DNA of 52,451 nucleotides, taken from an uncultured Sphingomonas sp. Its GTDB lineage: Bacteria; Pseudomonadota; Alphaproteobacteria; Sphingomonadales; Sphingomonadaceae. The notes beneath the pieces are model-generated. The model made no database searches. It was given only the letters and a program-made list of their open reading frames with translations, and was not told where the DNA came from. The position numbers were made by a program, and so were the translations under genes. Below, piece by piece: positions 9,420 to 17,201 of the stretch; position 1 is the first letter of the stretch, and every line of letters begins with the position of its first letter. The stretch covers positions 1-52,451 of the forward strand of contig NZ_CADCVZ010000016.1 of NCBI RefSeq assembly GCF_902806265.1. The letters are read 5' to 3'.

Positions 9420-9443
9420 CGCGGTGCCTATAGCAGCCGCGCC
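9420..9443. promoter_or_regulatory. Shared divergent promoter with palindromic -10 core CTATAG
   Basis: The 24-bp gap between two divergent starts contains CTATAG at 9428-9433, which gives TATAGC on plus and TATAGG on minus. Each lies 7-9 bases from its start codon, so both transcripts would begin at or very near the start codon. No Shine-Dalgarno sequence is seen on either side. Confidence 0.45.
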
Positions 9444-10100
9444 GTGACCAGCGCTGCTGCCCGTTTGCACCACATTCGCGAGAACATCGCGGCCGCGGCC
9501 CGGCTTGCCCGCCGGGACCCGGGCGAGGTGACGTTGGTCGCGGTGTCGAAGACGCGCTCTGCCGACGAAATCGCCGCATTGATCGAGGCAGGGCAGCGCG
9601 ACTTCGGCGAAAGCCGCGTGCAGGAGGCCGAAGCTAAATGGCCACCGTTGCTTCAGCAGCACTCAGGCATCCGCCTTCACTGCATCGGCCGGCTCCAGTC
9701 CAACAAGGCGGAGGCCGCCGCCAAACTGTTCGAGGTCGTCCACTCGCTCGACCGGGTATCCTTGCTCGACGCATTGGTTGGTGCAGCCCAGAAGACGGGG
9801 AGGCACCCGCAGGTCTTCGTGCAGGTGAACGTCGGCGAGGAAGAGCAGAAGGGTGGCGTCGCACTGACGGTACTCCCGAATCTCTTGGAGAGCATGCGAC
9901 GCTCGCCGCTCCCGCTTGCCGGCCTGATGGCCATCCCGCCGCAGGGGCCCGAGCCTGCGCCCTTCTTCGCCCTGCTGGCCAAGCTCGCAAGGCGTCATGG
10001 CGTCAGCGGCCTGTCGATGGGGATGTCGGGTGACTACCGCGCAGCCGTAATGCTCGGTGCTACGGTTGTGAGGGTCGGGACGGCGTTGTTCGAGGACTGA
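9444..10100 (+). CDS. yggS: YggS/PLPBP, pyridoxal phosphate homeostasis protein
   Basis: A 218-residue PLP-binding protein of the YggS/PROSC family. With the GTG at 9444 as start, the PLP lysine in VAVSKTR is residue 36, the same number as in E. coli YggS, which supports this start. Other family blocks are DFGESRVQE, LHCIGRLQSNK, QVNVGEEEQKGG and the C-terminal LSMGMSGDYRAAVMLGATVVRVG phosphate-binding loop. It buffers PLP and affects amino- and keto-acid balance. The upstream-extended frame from 9189 overlaps the divergent ThiE-like gene and is rejected. Confidence 0.95.
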   Translation: MTSAAARLHHIRENIAAAARLARRDPGEVTLVAVSKTRSADEIAALIEAGQRDFGESRVQEAEAKWPPLLQQHSGIRLHCIGRLQSNKAEAAAKLFEVVHSLDRVSLLDALVGAAQKTGRHPQVFVQVNVGEEEQKGGVALTVLPNLLESMRRSPLPLAGLMAIPPQGPEPAPFFALLAKLARRHGVSGLSMGMSGDYRAAVMLGATVVRVGTALFED

Positions 10101-10124
10101 GCACATCTTCCGAGTACGGCCGGC

Positions 10125-11165
10125 TCAGGGAAGATGCCCGCTCTTGACGCGCTTCGTCTCGAGGTAATCTGCGTTGTGCGGGTTGGCCGGCATATGATGC
10201 GCCATGCGCTCCACCACCGCGAATCCCGCCTCCTCCAGGCCCTGCACCTTGGCCGGATTGTTGGTGAGCAGGCGGACCTGGTCGTGGCCCAGAGCGCGCA
10301 GCATCGCCGCGGCCAGCCCGTAGTCGCGCGAGTCGTCGGCGAAACCAAGCCGGCGGTTGGCTTCCACTGTGTCGAGCCCCCGGTCCTGTAAGGCATAGGC
10401 CCGCAGCTTGTTGACCAGACCGATCCCGCGGCCTTCCTGGCGCAGGTAGAGGAGGATGCCGCCACCCGCGGCGCCGATCAGGCCCAACGCGGCCTGCAGC
10501 TGCGGCCCGCAATCGCACTTCAATGAGCCGAACACGTCGCCCGTCAGGCACTCGCTATGCAGCCGGACCAGCGGGGGCTTGCCCCCTGGAGCTCCGACCA
10601 GCAGCGCGACATGTTCGCCACCGTCGGCCGGGTTGCGGAAGGCGACCATCTGCGCGTCGTCCTGGCCAGCGAGCGGCAGGCGCGCGCGTGCTACGATCTC
10701 GGCCCGGCGGTTCCGCGTCGCGGCGAGAACGTCTTCGGGAGTTACCGCGGCGACGGTATCCGCTTGCACCAGCCATAATGCCGGAAGCACTCCGGCCAGC
10801 CGGGCCAACTCGATCGCGGCAGCCGCGGCTTCCCCGTCTCCTGGTGCCTGCAGCTGTAGTGGACCAGGAACAATGCGGTCCAAGTCGCGCGCCGGATCCG
10901 CCAAGGAGCGCACCAGCCTGCGGTCCAGCCAATCGTTGGGGGCGATCGCCACCGGGCCGCCCGCTGCCTCGCGCCGGTTGGCGAGGTTCAGCGCAGCCGC
11001 GCGGTCCCCGCTGATCAGCACCGCCGCACCGAAGCCGGGGTCCAGCAGCCGGAGCATGGCATCGGTGGCCGTCTCCACCGACAGAATCCCGAGCGTACCC
11101 ACCTGCACTACCCGGCCCGCCCGCAGCGCGGCTAGCGCCATGGCAAGAGCGGCCGGCTCGTTCAA
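10125..11165 (-). CDS. ribA: RibA, GTP cyclohydrolase II with a degenerate RibB-like N-terminal domain
   Basis: About 346 residues. The C-terminal ~200 residues are a complete GTP cyclohydrolase II: the zinc ligands in HSECLTGDVFGSLKCDCG, the catalytic YLRQEGRGIGL loop and LLTNNPAKVQGL. This enzyme opens GTP in the first step of riboflavin synthesis. The N-terminal ~150 residues resemble DHBP synthase (RibB) in layout (GDGEAAAAAIELARLAG) but lack the acidic DDEDRENEGD-type active-site loop, so that half is probably inactive. I chose TTG 11165, which overlaps the xthA stop as TTGA. ATG 11141 is an alternative; the longer frame from 11390 overlaps xthA and is not credible. Confidence 0.9.
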   Translation of the reverse strand: MNEPAALAMALAALRAGRVVQVGTLGILSVETATDAMLRLLDPGFGAAVLISGDRAAALNLANRREAAGGPVAIAPNDWLDRRLVRSLADPARDLDRIVPGPLQLQAPGDGEAAAAAIELARLAGVLPALWLVQADTVAAVTPEDVLAATRNRRAEIVARARLPLAGQDDAQMVAFRNPADGGEHVALLVGAPGGKPPLVRLHSECLTGDVFGSLKCDCGPQLQAALGLIGAAGGGILLYLRQEGRGIGLVNKLRAYALQDRGLDTVEANRRLGFADDSRDYGLAAAMLRALGHDQVRLLTNNPAKVQGLEEAGFAVVERMAHHMPANPHNADYLETKRVKSGHLP

Positions 11166-11953
11166 AGCGCCAGCTCGACGACCAACGGCACATGGTCGGA
11201 CGGACGCTCCCACCCGCGGCAGGGTTCGAGGACGCGGTGGGCAGTGACCTGCGGCGCCAGGCTGGGCGAGGCCCACATATGGTCGAGCCGCCGGCCGCGA
11301 TCGCTCGCCGCCCAGTCCTTGGCGCGATAGCTCCACCAGGTGAAGCAGCGCTCCGGCGCCGGAACGAAATGGCGGCCAAGGTCGACCCAATCATGGGCCG
11401 CCTGCAGCCGCCCAAGCGTTTCGACTTCGATCGGCGTATGGCTGACCACGTCGAGCAGCGCCTTGTGGTTCCACACGTCGGAGGGGAGCGGTGCGACGTT
11501 GAAGTCCCCGAGGATCAAGGTGGGCTCTCGCAGCCCTTCGGACCACCGGGTCATCCGTTCGAGGAAGTCCAGCTTCTGCCCGAATTTCGGATTTAGCGTG
11601 CGGTCGGGAATGTCTCCGCCGGCGGGCACGTAGACGTTCTCGACTCGGATGCCGCAATCGAGCCGCGCCCCGACGTGCCGCGCTTCGCCATTGTCCTGCC
11701 AGTCGTGACGTCCGGGATCGTGCAGCGGCACCCGGCTGAGGATCGCCACGCCATGGTGCATGCGCTGCCCATTGAGTTGGTGGTGCAGGTAGCCGAGCCG
11801 CTCAAATAGATCGGCGGGGAAGACGTCGTTGTGGGCCTTGGTCTCCTGCAGGCACAGGATGTCCGGCGATTCGTCGCGCAGGAAGCGTTCGACGATGCCG
11901 GCTCGCGCGCGGACGGAGTTGATGTTCCAGGAAGCGATCTTGAGCGTGTTCAC
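11162..11953 (-). CDS. xthA: XthA, exodeoxyribonuclease III
   Basis: A 263-residue AP endonuclease/exonuclease III of the EEP superfamily. Motifs in order: IASWNINSVRAR, ILCLQETKAHNDVFP (metal-binding Glu), the LILGDFNVAP catalytic pair, LDHMWASP and SDHVPLVVEL (catalytic His). It repairs abasic sites and 3' blocks. It starts at GTG 11953 without a good Shine-Dalgarno sequence. Downstream, ribA starts within its stop codon. A GC-rich hairpin lies between it and the upstream lolA. Confidence 0.96.
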   Translation of the reverse strand: MNTLKIASWNINSVRARAGIVERFLRDESPDILCLQETKAHNDVFPADLFERLGYLHHQLNGQRMHHGVAILSRVPLHDPGRHDWQDNGEARHVGARLDCGIRVENVYVPAGGDIPDRTLNPKFGQKLDFLERMTRWSEGLREPTLILGDFNVAPLPSDVWNHKALLDVVSHTPIEVETLGRLQAAHDWVDLGRHFVPAPERCFTWWSYRAKDWAASDRGRRLDHMWASPSLAPQVTAHRVLEPCRGWERPSDHVPLVVELAL

Positions 11954-11990
11954 AATGGCCGCTTAGCCCCCACTGCCCCCAACGCGCAAA

Positions 11991-12022
11991 GGCCCCCGCT
12001 CCGGGGGCATGGAGCGAGGGCC
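11991..12022 (-). terminator. Terminator-like hairpins between lolA and xthA
   Basis: GCCCCCG-CTC-CGGGGGC (11992-12008) is a perfect 7-bp stem, followed on the minus strand by CCTTTG. An overlapping alternative pairs 11991-12002 with 12011-12022 (11 of 12 bases). The two cannot form together. Most simply this is the lolA terminator; the 212-bp gap 11954-12165 holds no other feature that I can support. Confidence 0.6.
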
Positions 12023-12165
12023 GACCAAGCGTTCGTCACGCGAGGTGATCGAGCCGGCCCAGGTAACAGGGGGAAACCCTAAGCGGCACCGATCACGCCT
12101 TAACTAGCGCATGGAGCCTGTCGGCCCGATTAACAGTTGCAATTTAGATACGCTTTTAAAAGAAG

Positions 12166-12789
12166 TCAGCCGCGGCGTTTCGGCTCAGCATAGCTGAAGG
12201 CGTTCTCCGGAATGGCGACGTTGTAGCGCTGCTTGTCGAGCTTCACCGTGGTGCGCTTGTTCTGCGCATCGAACGCCGTCCAGCCTTCCAGCAGCAGGCC
12301 GCCCGGTGCCGATGGAGAACGCACAAAGGCCATCACGATGGTGCCGAACTCCGGCCGGCGCGCGTCGCGGGCGCGAATCAGCACCACTCGTGGGTCCTTG
12401 CTCGGGAGCACCCGAGCGATCCGTCCCAGGTTGGGCTGCGGCGACAGCAGAACGCTCAGCGGCGAGTTGCCGATCTGCCAGCTGTTCTTCTGGCCGACAT
12501 CATAATCGACGAAGGTCAGCGTCTTGCCATTGCCGACCAGCAACATGTTGGCGGCCGAGCCATAGTCGAAGCGAACCCGGCCTGGACGCTTTAGCTGAAG
12601 CGTGCCGCGGATCGAGCGATTGCGGCCATCGGTTTGCACGAAGTCGGCAGTGAGCGACTGGGTGGCGGACAGCGACCGCTCGACCTGCTGCAGGGGATTG
12701 GCGGTCTGTGCCACCGCCTGCCCGCCGCCGATTGCTGCCACGGCGGCCATGGGCACGAGCAATCGCGCGGAAAGGGAGAGCAGGGACAT
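12166..12789 (-). CDS. lolA: LolA-like outer-membrane lipoprotein carrier
   Basis: A 207-residue secreted protein. The ATG at 12789 is chosen because AGGAG sits 6 bases before it and because it opens a clean signal peptide (SLLSLSARLLVPMAAVAAIGG, cut after AVA). The mature part shows LolA features: NPLQQVERSLSATQSLTADFVQ, the GTLQLKRPGRVRFDY strand pair and a half-barrel continuing to the end. LolA carries lipoproteins across the periplasm from LolCDE to LolB. It follows ftsK on the same strand, a common alphaproteobacterial order (ftsK-lolA-xthA). Confidence 0.9.
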   Translation of the reverse strand: MSLLSLSARLLVPMAAVAAIGGGQAVAQTANPLQQVERSLSATQSLTADFVQTDGRNRSIRGTLQLKRPGRVRFDYGSAANMLLVGNGKTLTFVDYDVGQKNSWQIGNSPLSVLLSPQPNLGRIARVLPSKDPRVVLIRARDARRPEFGTIVMAFVRSPSAPGGLLLEGWTAFDAQNKRTTVKLDKQRYNVAIPENAFSYAEPKRRG

Positions 12790-12894
12790 GGTCACTCCTG
12801 AGGACAAGCTTTGAGGCGATGGATGGCGGCCGGCCGTTGAATGCGTTCTGAACTGCCCGGTTCTCCGCCGTTCAGCTTGTCAGCGTCCAGCTCG

Positions 12895-15234
12895 TCACAG
12901 CGGATGGCCGTCCGTGTCCATCAGCACTTCGCGGCGGCCGACGTGGTCGGGCTGCCCGACCTTGCCGTCCTTTTCCATGCGCTCGATCAGCCGCGCCGCG
13001 CTGTTGTAGCCGACCCGCATCTGCCGCTGAAGGTAGGAGGTCGATGCCTTCTGGCTTTCCGCAACGATTTGCACCGCCTTGCGGTAGAGTTGCGACTCCG
13101 CATCCTCCTCACCGTCGGGCTGGCCGTCGAAGGCGTAGCCGCCGTCCTCGGGCTCCTCCGTCACGGCCTGAATGTATTCGGGCGAGCCCTGGCCGCGCCA
13201 ATGTTCGGCCACCGCGCGGACCTCGTCGTCGCTGACGAACGGGCCATGGACGCGCAGGATCTGCTTGCCGCCAGGCATGTAGAGCATGTCGCCCTTGCCC
13301 AACAGCTGCTCCGCACCCTGCTCGCCCAGAATGGTGCGGCTGTCGATCTTGCTGGTCACCTGGAAGGAGATGCGGGTCGGCAGATTGGCCTTGATCACGC
13401 CGGTGATGACGTCGACCGACGGGCGCTGCGTCGCCATGATGAGGTGGATGCCGGCGGCGCGGGCCTTTTGCGCCAGCCGCTGGATCAGGAACTCGACTTC
13501 CTTGCCTGCCGTCATCATCAAATCGGCGAGCTCGTCCACCACCACCACGATCTGCGGCAGGACGTCGTAGTCGAGCTCCTCGGTCTCGTAGAGCGGCTGT
13601 CCGCTATCGGCATCGTAGCCGGTCTGCACCCTGCGCCCGAGCTTGGTGCCCTTGGCCTTGGCGTCACGGACCTTGGCGTTGTAGCTGGCCAGCGCCCGCA
13701 CCCCGAGGCTGGCCATCATGCGATAGCGCTCCTCCATCTGCTCCACCGCCCACTTCAGCGCGCGGATCGCCTTGGCGGGCTCGGTCACCACGGGCGAGAG
13801 CAGGTGCGGGATGTCGTCGTAGGCGCTGAGCTCCAGCATCTTGGGATCGATCATGATCATCCGGCACTCGTCCGGCCCCATCCGGTAGAGCAGCGACAGG
13901 ATCATGCAGTTGAGGCCGACCGACTTGCCGGAGCCGGTGGTGCCGGCGACCAACAGGTGCGGCATGGGCGCCAGGTCGGCGATGATCGGATCGCCGGCGA
14001 TGTCCTTGCCCAGGATCAGCGGCAGGCTCATGCTTTGGTCCTCGAACGCCTGGCTCCCAACCAGTTCGCGCAGCGCCACCGACTCGCGTTTCGGGTTGGG
14101 CAGCTCGATGCCGATCACGCTGCGGCCGGGAATGGTGGCGACCCGGGCGGACAGCGCCGACATGTTGCGGGCAATGTCGTCGGCCAGCTGGATCACCCGG
14201 CTCGCCTTGATCCCGCTGGCGGGCTCCAGCTCGTACATGGTGACCACCGGCCCGGGGCGGACTTCGACGATGTCGCCGCGGACGTGGAAGTCCTCGAGCA
14301 CCGACTCCAGCAACCTGGCGTTGCGCTCCAGTCCGGCGCGGTCGATCTGCTGTCGCCCACTATCGGGAGGGGCAGCGAGCAGGTCGATCGGCGGCAGCTG
14401 ATAGCTGTCGCCCAGCGCCAGGCTCGGTTGCTGCGTTGCGCGGCCGCGGGTTTTTCCGTCCTTCTTCAGCGCGGCGGGCGCGATGGCCCCCGATGGCTCC
14501 GCCACTGCGACGTTCGGGCGCGGGCGCGGGGGCGCCGTACCCTGCGGCTCCCGTCCCGCCCTTGGCTCGGCGGTGCGCCGGGGCGCGATCGGGCGGGCGA
14601 CCGGGTCGCGGCGGAACCGCTCGGCCACCCAGTTGCGCTCCTCGGGCCGCAGCGCCAGTGCGACAAAGCCCAGCGCCACACCGGCGAGCCCGAGCAGGAG
14701 GATCAACGCCAGCCGGGTCGGGCCGGCGATGGCGGGATCCCCGATGCGGTCGAGCCCGAAGTTCACGCCGTTCGCGCCGGCCAGCCCGAACACCCCGCCC
14801 CAGCCGGCAGGAAGCCCCGACACGGCAGCGCCCGCCGTCAACGCCAGCGACGCACCGAGCAGGATGGCTCCGCTACTGGAGAACAGCAGCGCTCGACCCA
14901 GCCGTCCGCTGCCCTGCCCGCGCAGCAGCCGGATGCCAGCGATGCCCAGCACGGGCAGCAGGAGCACGCAGCCAAGCCCCAGCAGCAGCAGCAGGAAGTC
15001 GCTTGCGTAGGCGCCCGGAGTCCCGAGCCAATTGGCAGGCGGTCCGCCGGCCGCGGTGCTCCAGCTGGGGTCGGTCGGCCGATGCGTGAGCAGTGCCACG
15101 GCAAGCCCCAGGGCGAGGGCCAACAGTAGGGCGCCCACGCCGCGCACGGCGAACTGTCGCGCCGAGTCGGCCAGCCTGCTGCGCCAATCCCCTTCGGCCT
15201 CGCGGCTTCGAACCCGCCCCGCTGCGGTTGCCAT
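12895..15234 (-). CDS. ftsK: FtsK, DNA translocase at the division septum
   Basis: A 779-residue FtsK. Four hydrophobic segments fill residues 30-195. They are followed by a short Pro/Arg-rich linker (about 200-280), the alpha/beta motor with Walker A GTTGSGKS at 431-438, Walker B IVVVVDELADLMM and the ATQRPSVDVITG segment. The C-terminal winged-helix gamma domain (TSYLQRQMRVGYNSAARLIERME) reads KOPS. It pumps chromosome dimers to dif during septation. The linker is far shorter than in E. coli FtsK (about 1,330 residues), as is normal outside the enterics. An inverted repeat lies between it and the divergent hydroxylase gene. Confidence 0.97.
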   Translation of the reverse strand: MATAAGRVRSREAEGDWRSRLADSARQFAVRGVGALLLALALGLAVALLTHRPTDPSWSTAAGGPPANWLGTPGAYASDFLLLLLGLGCVLLLPVLGIAGIRLLRGQGSGRLGRALLFSSSGAILLGASLALTAGAAVSGLPAGWGGVFGLAGANGVNFGLDRIGDPAIAGPTRLALILLLGLAGVALGFVALALRPEERNWVAERFRRDPVARPIAPRRTAEPRAGREPQGTAPPRPRPNVAVAEPSGAIAPAALKKDGKTRGRATQQPSLALGDSYQLPPIDLLAAPPDSGRQQIDRAGLERNARLLESVLEDFHVRGDIVEVRPGPVVTMYELEPASGIKASRVIQLADDIARNMSALSARVATIPGRSVIGIELPNPKRESVALRELVGSQAFEDQSMSLPLILGKDIAGDPIIADLAPMPHLLVAGTTGSGKSVGLNCMILSLLYRMGPDECRMIMIDPKMLELSAYDDIPHLLSPVVTEPAKAIRALKWAVEQMEERYRMMASLGVRALASYNAKVRDAKAKGTKLGRRVQTGYDADSGQPLYETEELDYDVLPQIVVVVDELADLMMTAGKEVEFLIQRLAQKARAAGIHLIMATQRPSVDVITGVIKANLPTRISFQVTSKIDSRTILGEQGAEQLLGKGDMLYMPGGKQILRVHGPFVSDDEVRAVAEHWRGQGSPEYIQAVTEEPEDGGYAFDGQPDGEEDAESQLYRKAVQIVAESQKASTSYLQRQMRVGYNSAARLIERMEKDGKVGQPDHVGRREVLMDTDGHPL

Positions 15235-15261
15235 GTCCCTGTCCCCACCTTTTCAGCTACT

Positions 15262-15281
15262 CGGCACAATGCCTTGTGCCG
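15262..15281. promoter_or_regulatory. Perfect inverted repeat in the ftsK/hydroxylase divergent gap
   Basis: CGGCACAA (15262-15269), spacer TGCC, TTGTGCCG (15274-15281): two perfect 8-base arms centred in the 98-bp region between divergent starts. It could be an operator or a small hairpin. The regulator is unknown. Confidence 0.4.
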
Positions 15282-15332
15282 GACTCCTCGGTCAAGGATG
15301 ACGCCGCGGCGGCAAGATTGTAGGGAGGACCG

Positions 15333-16553
15333 ATGGAGCAGACGCACGTCATCATCCTGGGCGGTGGGCTGATCGGCCTGACCCTCGCCGCGGCCCTCGA
15401 CGGCAGCGGACTGCGCTCGGTGGTGATCGACCCGGCCGACCCCGACGCACGGCTCGGTGCGAGCTTCGACGCCCGCACCAGCGCGGTGTCCTCGTCCAGC
15501 ATGCGGATGCTGCACACGATAGGCGTGGGCCATCATCTGTCCGGGCCCGGCTGCCCGATCCTGCAGATCCGCGTGGCGGATGGGTTGGCGCCCGGAGGGC
15601 TCAGCTTCGATCCCGAGGAGGACGGAGAGCCGCTCGGGTGGATGCACGAGAACCGTCACCTGCGCTCGGCTCTGCGCGCCCGGGTCGAAGCAGGCGAGCA
15701 CATCCAAGTGTGCTGGCGGACCTCGGCTACGCACATCGAGCGCACCGAACTCGGTGTAACGGTCTTGCTCGAAAGTGGCGAGGAGTTGCGTGCTCCGCTG
15801 CTGGTCGCCGCGGAAGGCCGCAACTCTCCCACGCGCGAAGCTGCCGGCATCCGCATGGCACGGTGGCGCTACGATCATGCGGCAATCGTCTCCACGCTCT
15901 TCCACGAGCGGCTTCATGACAATGTCGCATACGAGATCTTTTACCCAACCGGTCCGTTTGCTCTGCTGCCGATGACGGACGCCAGTGACGGACAGCACCG
16001 CTCCGCCATCGTCTGGTCGGTCCCGAGCGAAGACGCGCATGGCTGGATGTCGCTGGCCGACGACGCCTTTGCGGCGGAAGCACAGGCAGCGATGGGCGGG
16101 TTCCTTGGTCGCGTCAGCATGGCGGCCCCGCGGTCCAGTTATCCGCTCGGCTTCCACCATGCCCATCGGATCACCGACCGTCGACTGGCCTTGGTCGGGG
16201 ACGCGGCCCATGCCATTCACCCGATTGCCGGGCAGGGCCTCAACCTCGGCTTCCGCGACGTCGCGGCGCTGACCGAAGTGCTGGTGGACGGAGCGCGCCT
16301 GGGGCTGGACCTCGGCGACGCGCAGCTGCTCGGCCGCTACGGGCGGTGGCGGAGCCTGGACACGCTGATGGTGGCGATGTCGACCGACTCGCTGACCCGC
16401 CTCTACGGCATCGGCGGCCGAGCCGCATCGGCGGTTCGGCGGTTCGGCATGGGTCTTGTGGATCGCGTCGGCCCGCTCAAGGCCAGACTCAATGCGGAGG
16501 CCCGGGGCACGTCCGGCGACCTCCCGCTGCTGCTGCGGGGCCTGCCGATCTAG
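15333..16553 (+). CDS. UbiH/UbiF/Coq6-family FAD-dependent hydroxylase
   Basis: A 406-residue flavoprotein monooxygenase. The N-terminal FAD motif VIILGGGLIGLTLAAALDG is followed by ARTSAVSSSSMRML and the C-terminal FAD-ribityl motif LVGDAAHAIHPIAGQGLNLGFRDVAAL, typical of ubiquinone ring hydroxylases. It probably hydroxylates one ring position of the ubiquinone precursor at the inner membrane. Which carbon cannot be told from sequence, because alphaproteobacterial members (UbiH, UbiF, UbiL) vary in specificity. The start is well supported: AGGGAGG lies 5 bases before the ATG. The gene is divergent from ftsK. Confidence 0.92.
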   Translation: MEQTHVIILGGGLIGLTLAAALDGSGLRSVVIDPADPDARLGASFDARTSAVSSSSMRMLHTIGVGHHLSGPGCPILQIRVADGLAPGGLSFDPEEDGEPLGWMHENRHLRSALRARVEAGEHIQVCWRTSATHIERTELGVTVLLESGEELRAPLLVAAEGRNSPTREAAGIRMARWRYDHAAIVSTLFHERLHDNVAYEIFYPTGPFALLPMTDASDGQHRSAIVWSVPSEDAHGWMSLADDAFAAEAQAAMGGFLGRVSMAAPRSSYPLGFHHAHRITDRRLALVGDAAHAIHPIAGQGLNLGFRDVAALTEVLVDGARLGLDLGDAQLLGRYGRWRSLDTLMVAMSTDSLTRLYGIGGRAASAVRRFGMGLVDRVGPLKARLNAEARGTSGDLPLLLRGLPI

Positions 16554-16562
16554 CCGGCCGCG

Positions 16563-17201
16563 TCAGTGCAGGCGCGGACTGGTCTCCCCGCCGCCTTGCG
16601 CCATCCGCAGGAACTGCATCAATTGGACGAGCAGGTCCGCACGGTCGGCAAGCGTCCCCTCCTCGAGCAGCGCCTGCTTGGCGCCGACGTCGAAGGGAGC
16701 GACTTGCGCGATGGCATTGACCAGCATCTCGTCATCCAGCCGGTTCACCGCTTCCCAGTCTACGGTCAGGCCCATGGCATCGCCCAGCCGGCGCGCCTCC
16801 TGCTCGACCTCCGAGCGCTGGGCAAGGCCGAGCGGCTCGGGCTCGACATCGTTGAACGCTTCCAGATCGACATCCGCCTGACGGTAGGGAGTGCCGACGT
16901 CGGCCTCCGCGATCAGGCGAAAGCGGGTCGAGCCCTGCAGCACCACGTTGAACCGCCCGTCCGCAAGTTCCTCGAGCCCGACGATCTCACCGATGCAGCC
17001 TACCCGGTAAAGCGGCGGATGCTCAACATTGTCGGCTTCGGAGACCTGAGGCTGGATCATCCCGATCCGCGCAGCCCCGGCCGCCGCGTCCTCGATCATC
17101 GCCCGGTAGCGCGGCTCGAAGATGTGGAGCGGCAGCTGGCTGCGGGGAAAGAGAATGGCACCCGGCAGTGGGAACAGCGGGATGCGGGCGGATGCGCTCA
17201 T
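16563..17201 (-). CDS. LON substrate-binding (N-terminal) domain protein
   Basis: A 212-residue stand-alone Lon N-terminal-like (PUA-fold) domain. It starts IPLFPLPGAILFPRSQLPLHIFEPRYRAMI and contains GCIGEIVGLEELADGRFNVVLQGSTRFRL, both characteristic of the family. There is no AAA+ or peptidase domain, so it is not Lon itself. The ATG at 17201 overlaps the stop of the thioredoxin-TPR gene (ATGA), so the two are co-translated. This pairing is common in alphaproteobacteria and suggests a joint role in protein quality control; the exact function is unknown. Confidence 0.9.
   Translation of the reverse strand: MSASARIPLFPLPGAILFPRSQLPLHIFEPRYRAMIEDAAAGAARIGMIQPQVSEADNVEHPPLYRVGCIGEIVGLEELADGRFNVVLQGSTRFRLIAEADVGTPYRQADVDLEAFNDVEPEPLGLAQRSEVEQEARRLGDAMGLTVDWEAVNRLDDEMLVNAIAQVAPFDVGAKQALLEEGTLADRADLLVQLMQFLRMAQGGGETSPRLH

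Noticed and set aside
9189-9443. An N-terminal extension of yggS
   Set aside because: It would overlap the ThiE-like gene, and GTG 9444 places the PLP lysine at residue 36 as in E. coli.
12841-15129. A 762-codon open frame on plus, antisense to ftsK
   Set aside because: Rich in His, Gln, Arg and Ala with no family motif; a GC-rich shadow of ftsK, whose motifs are complete.
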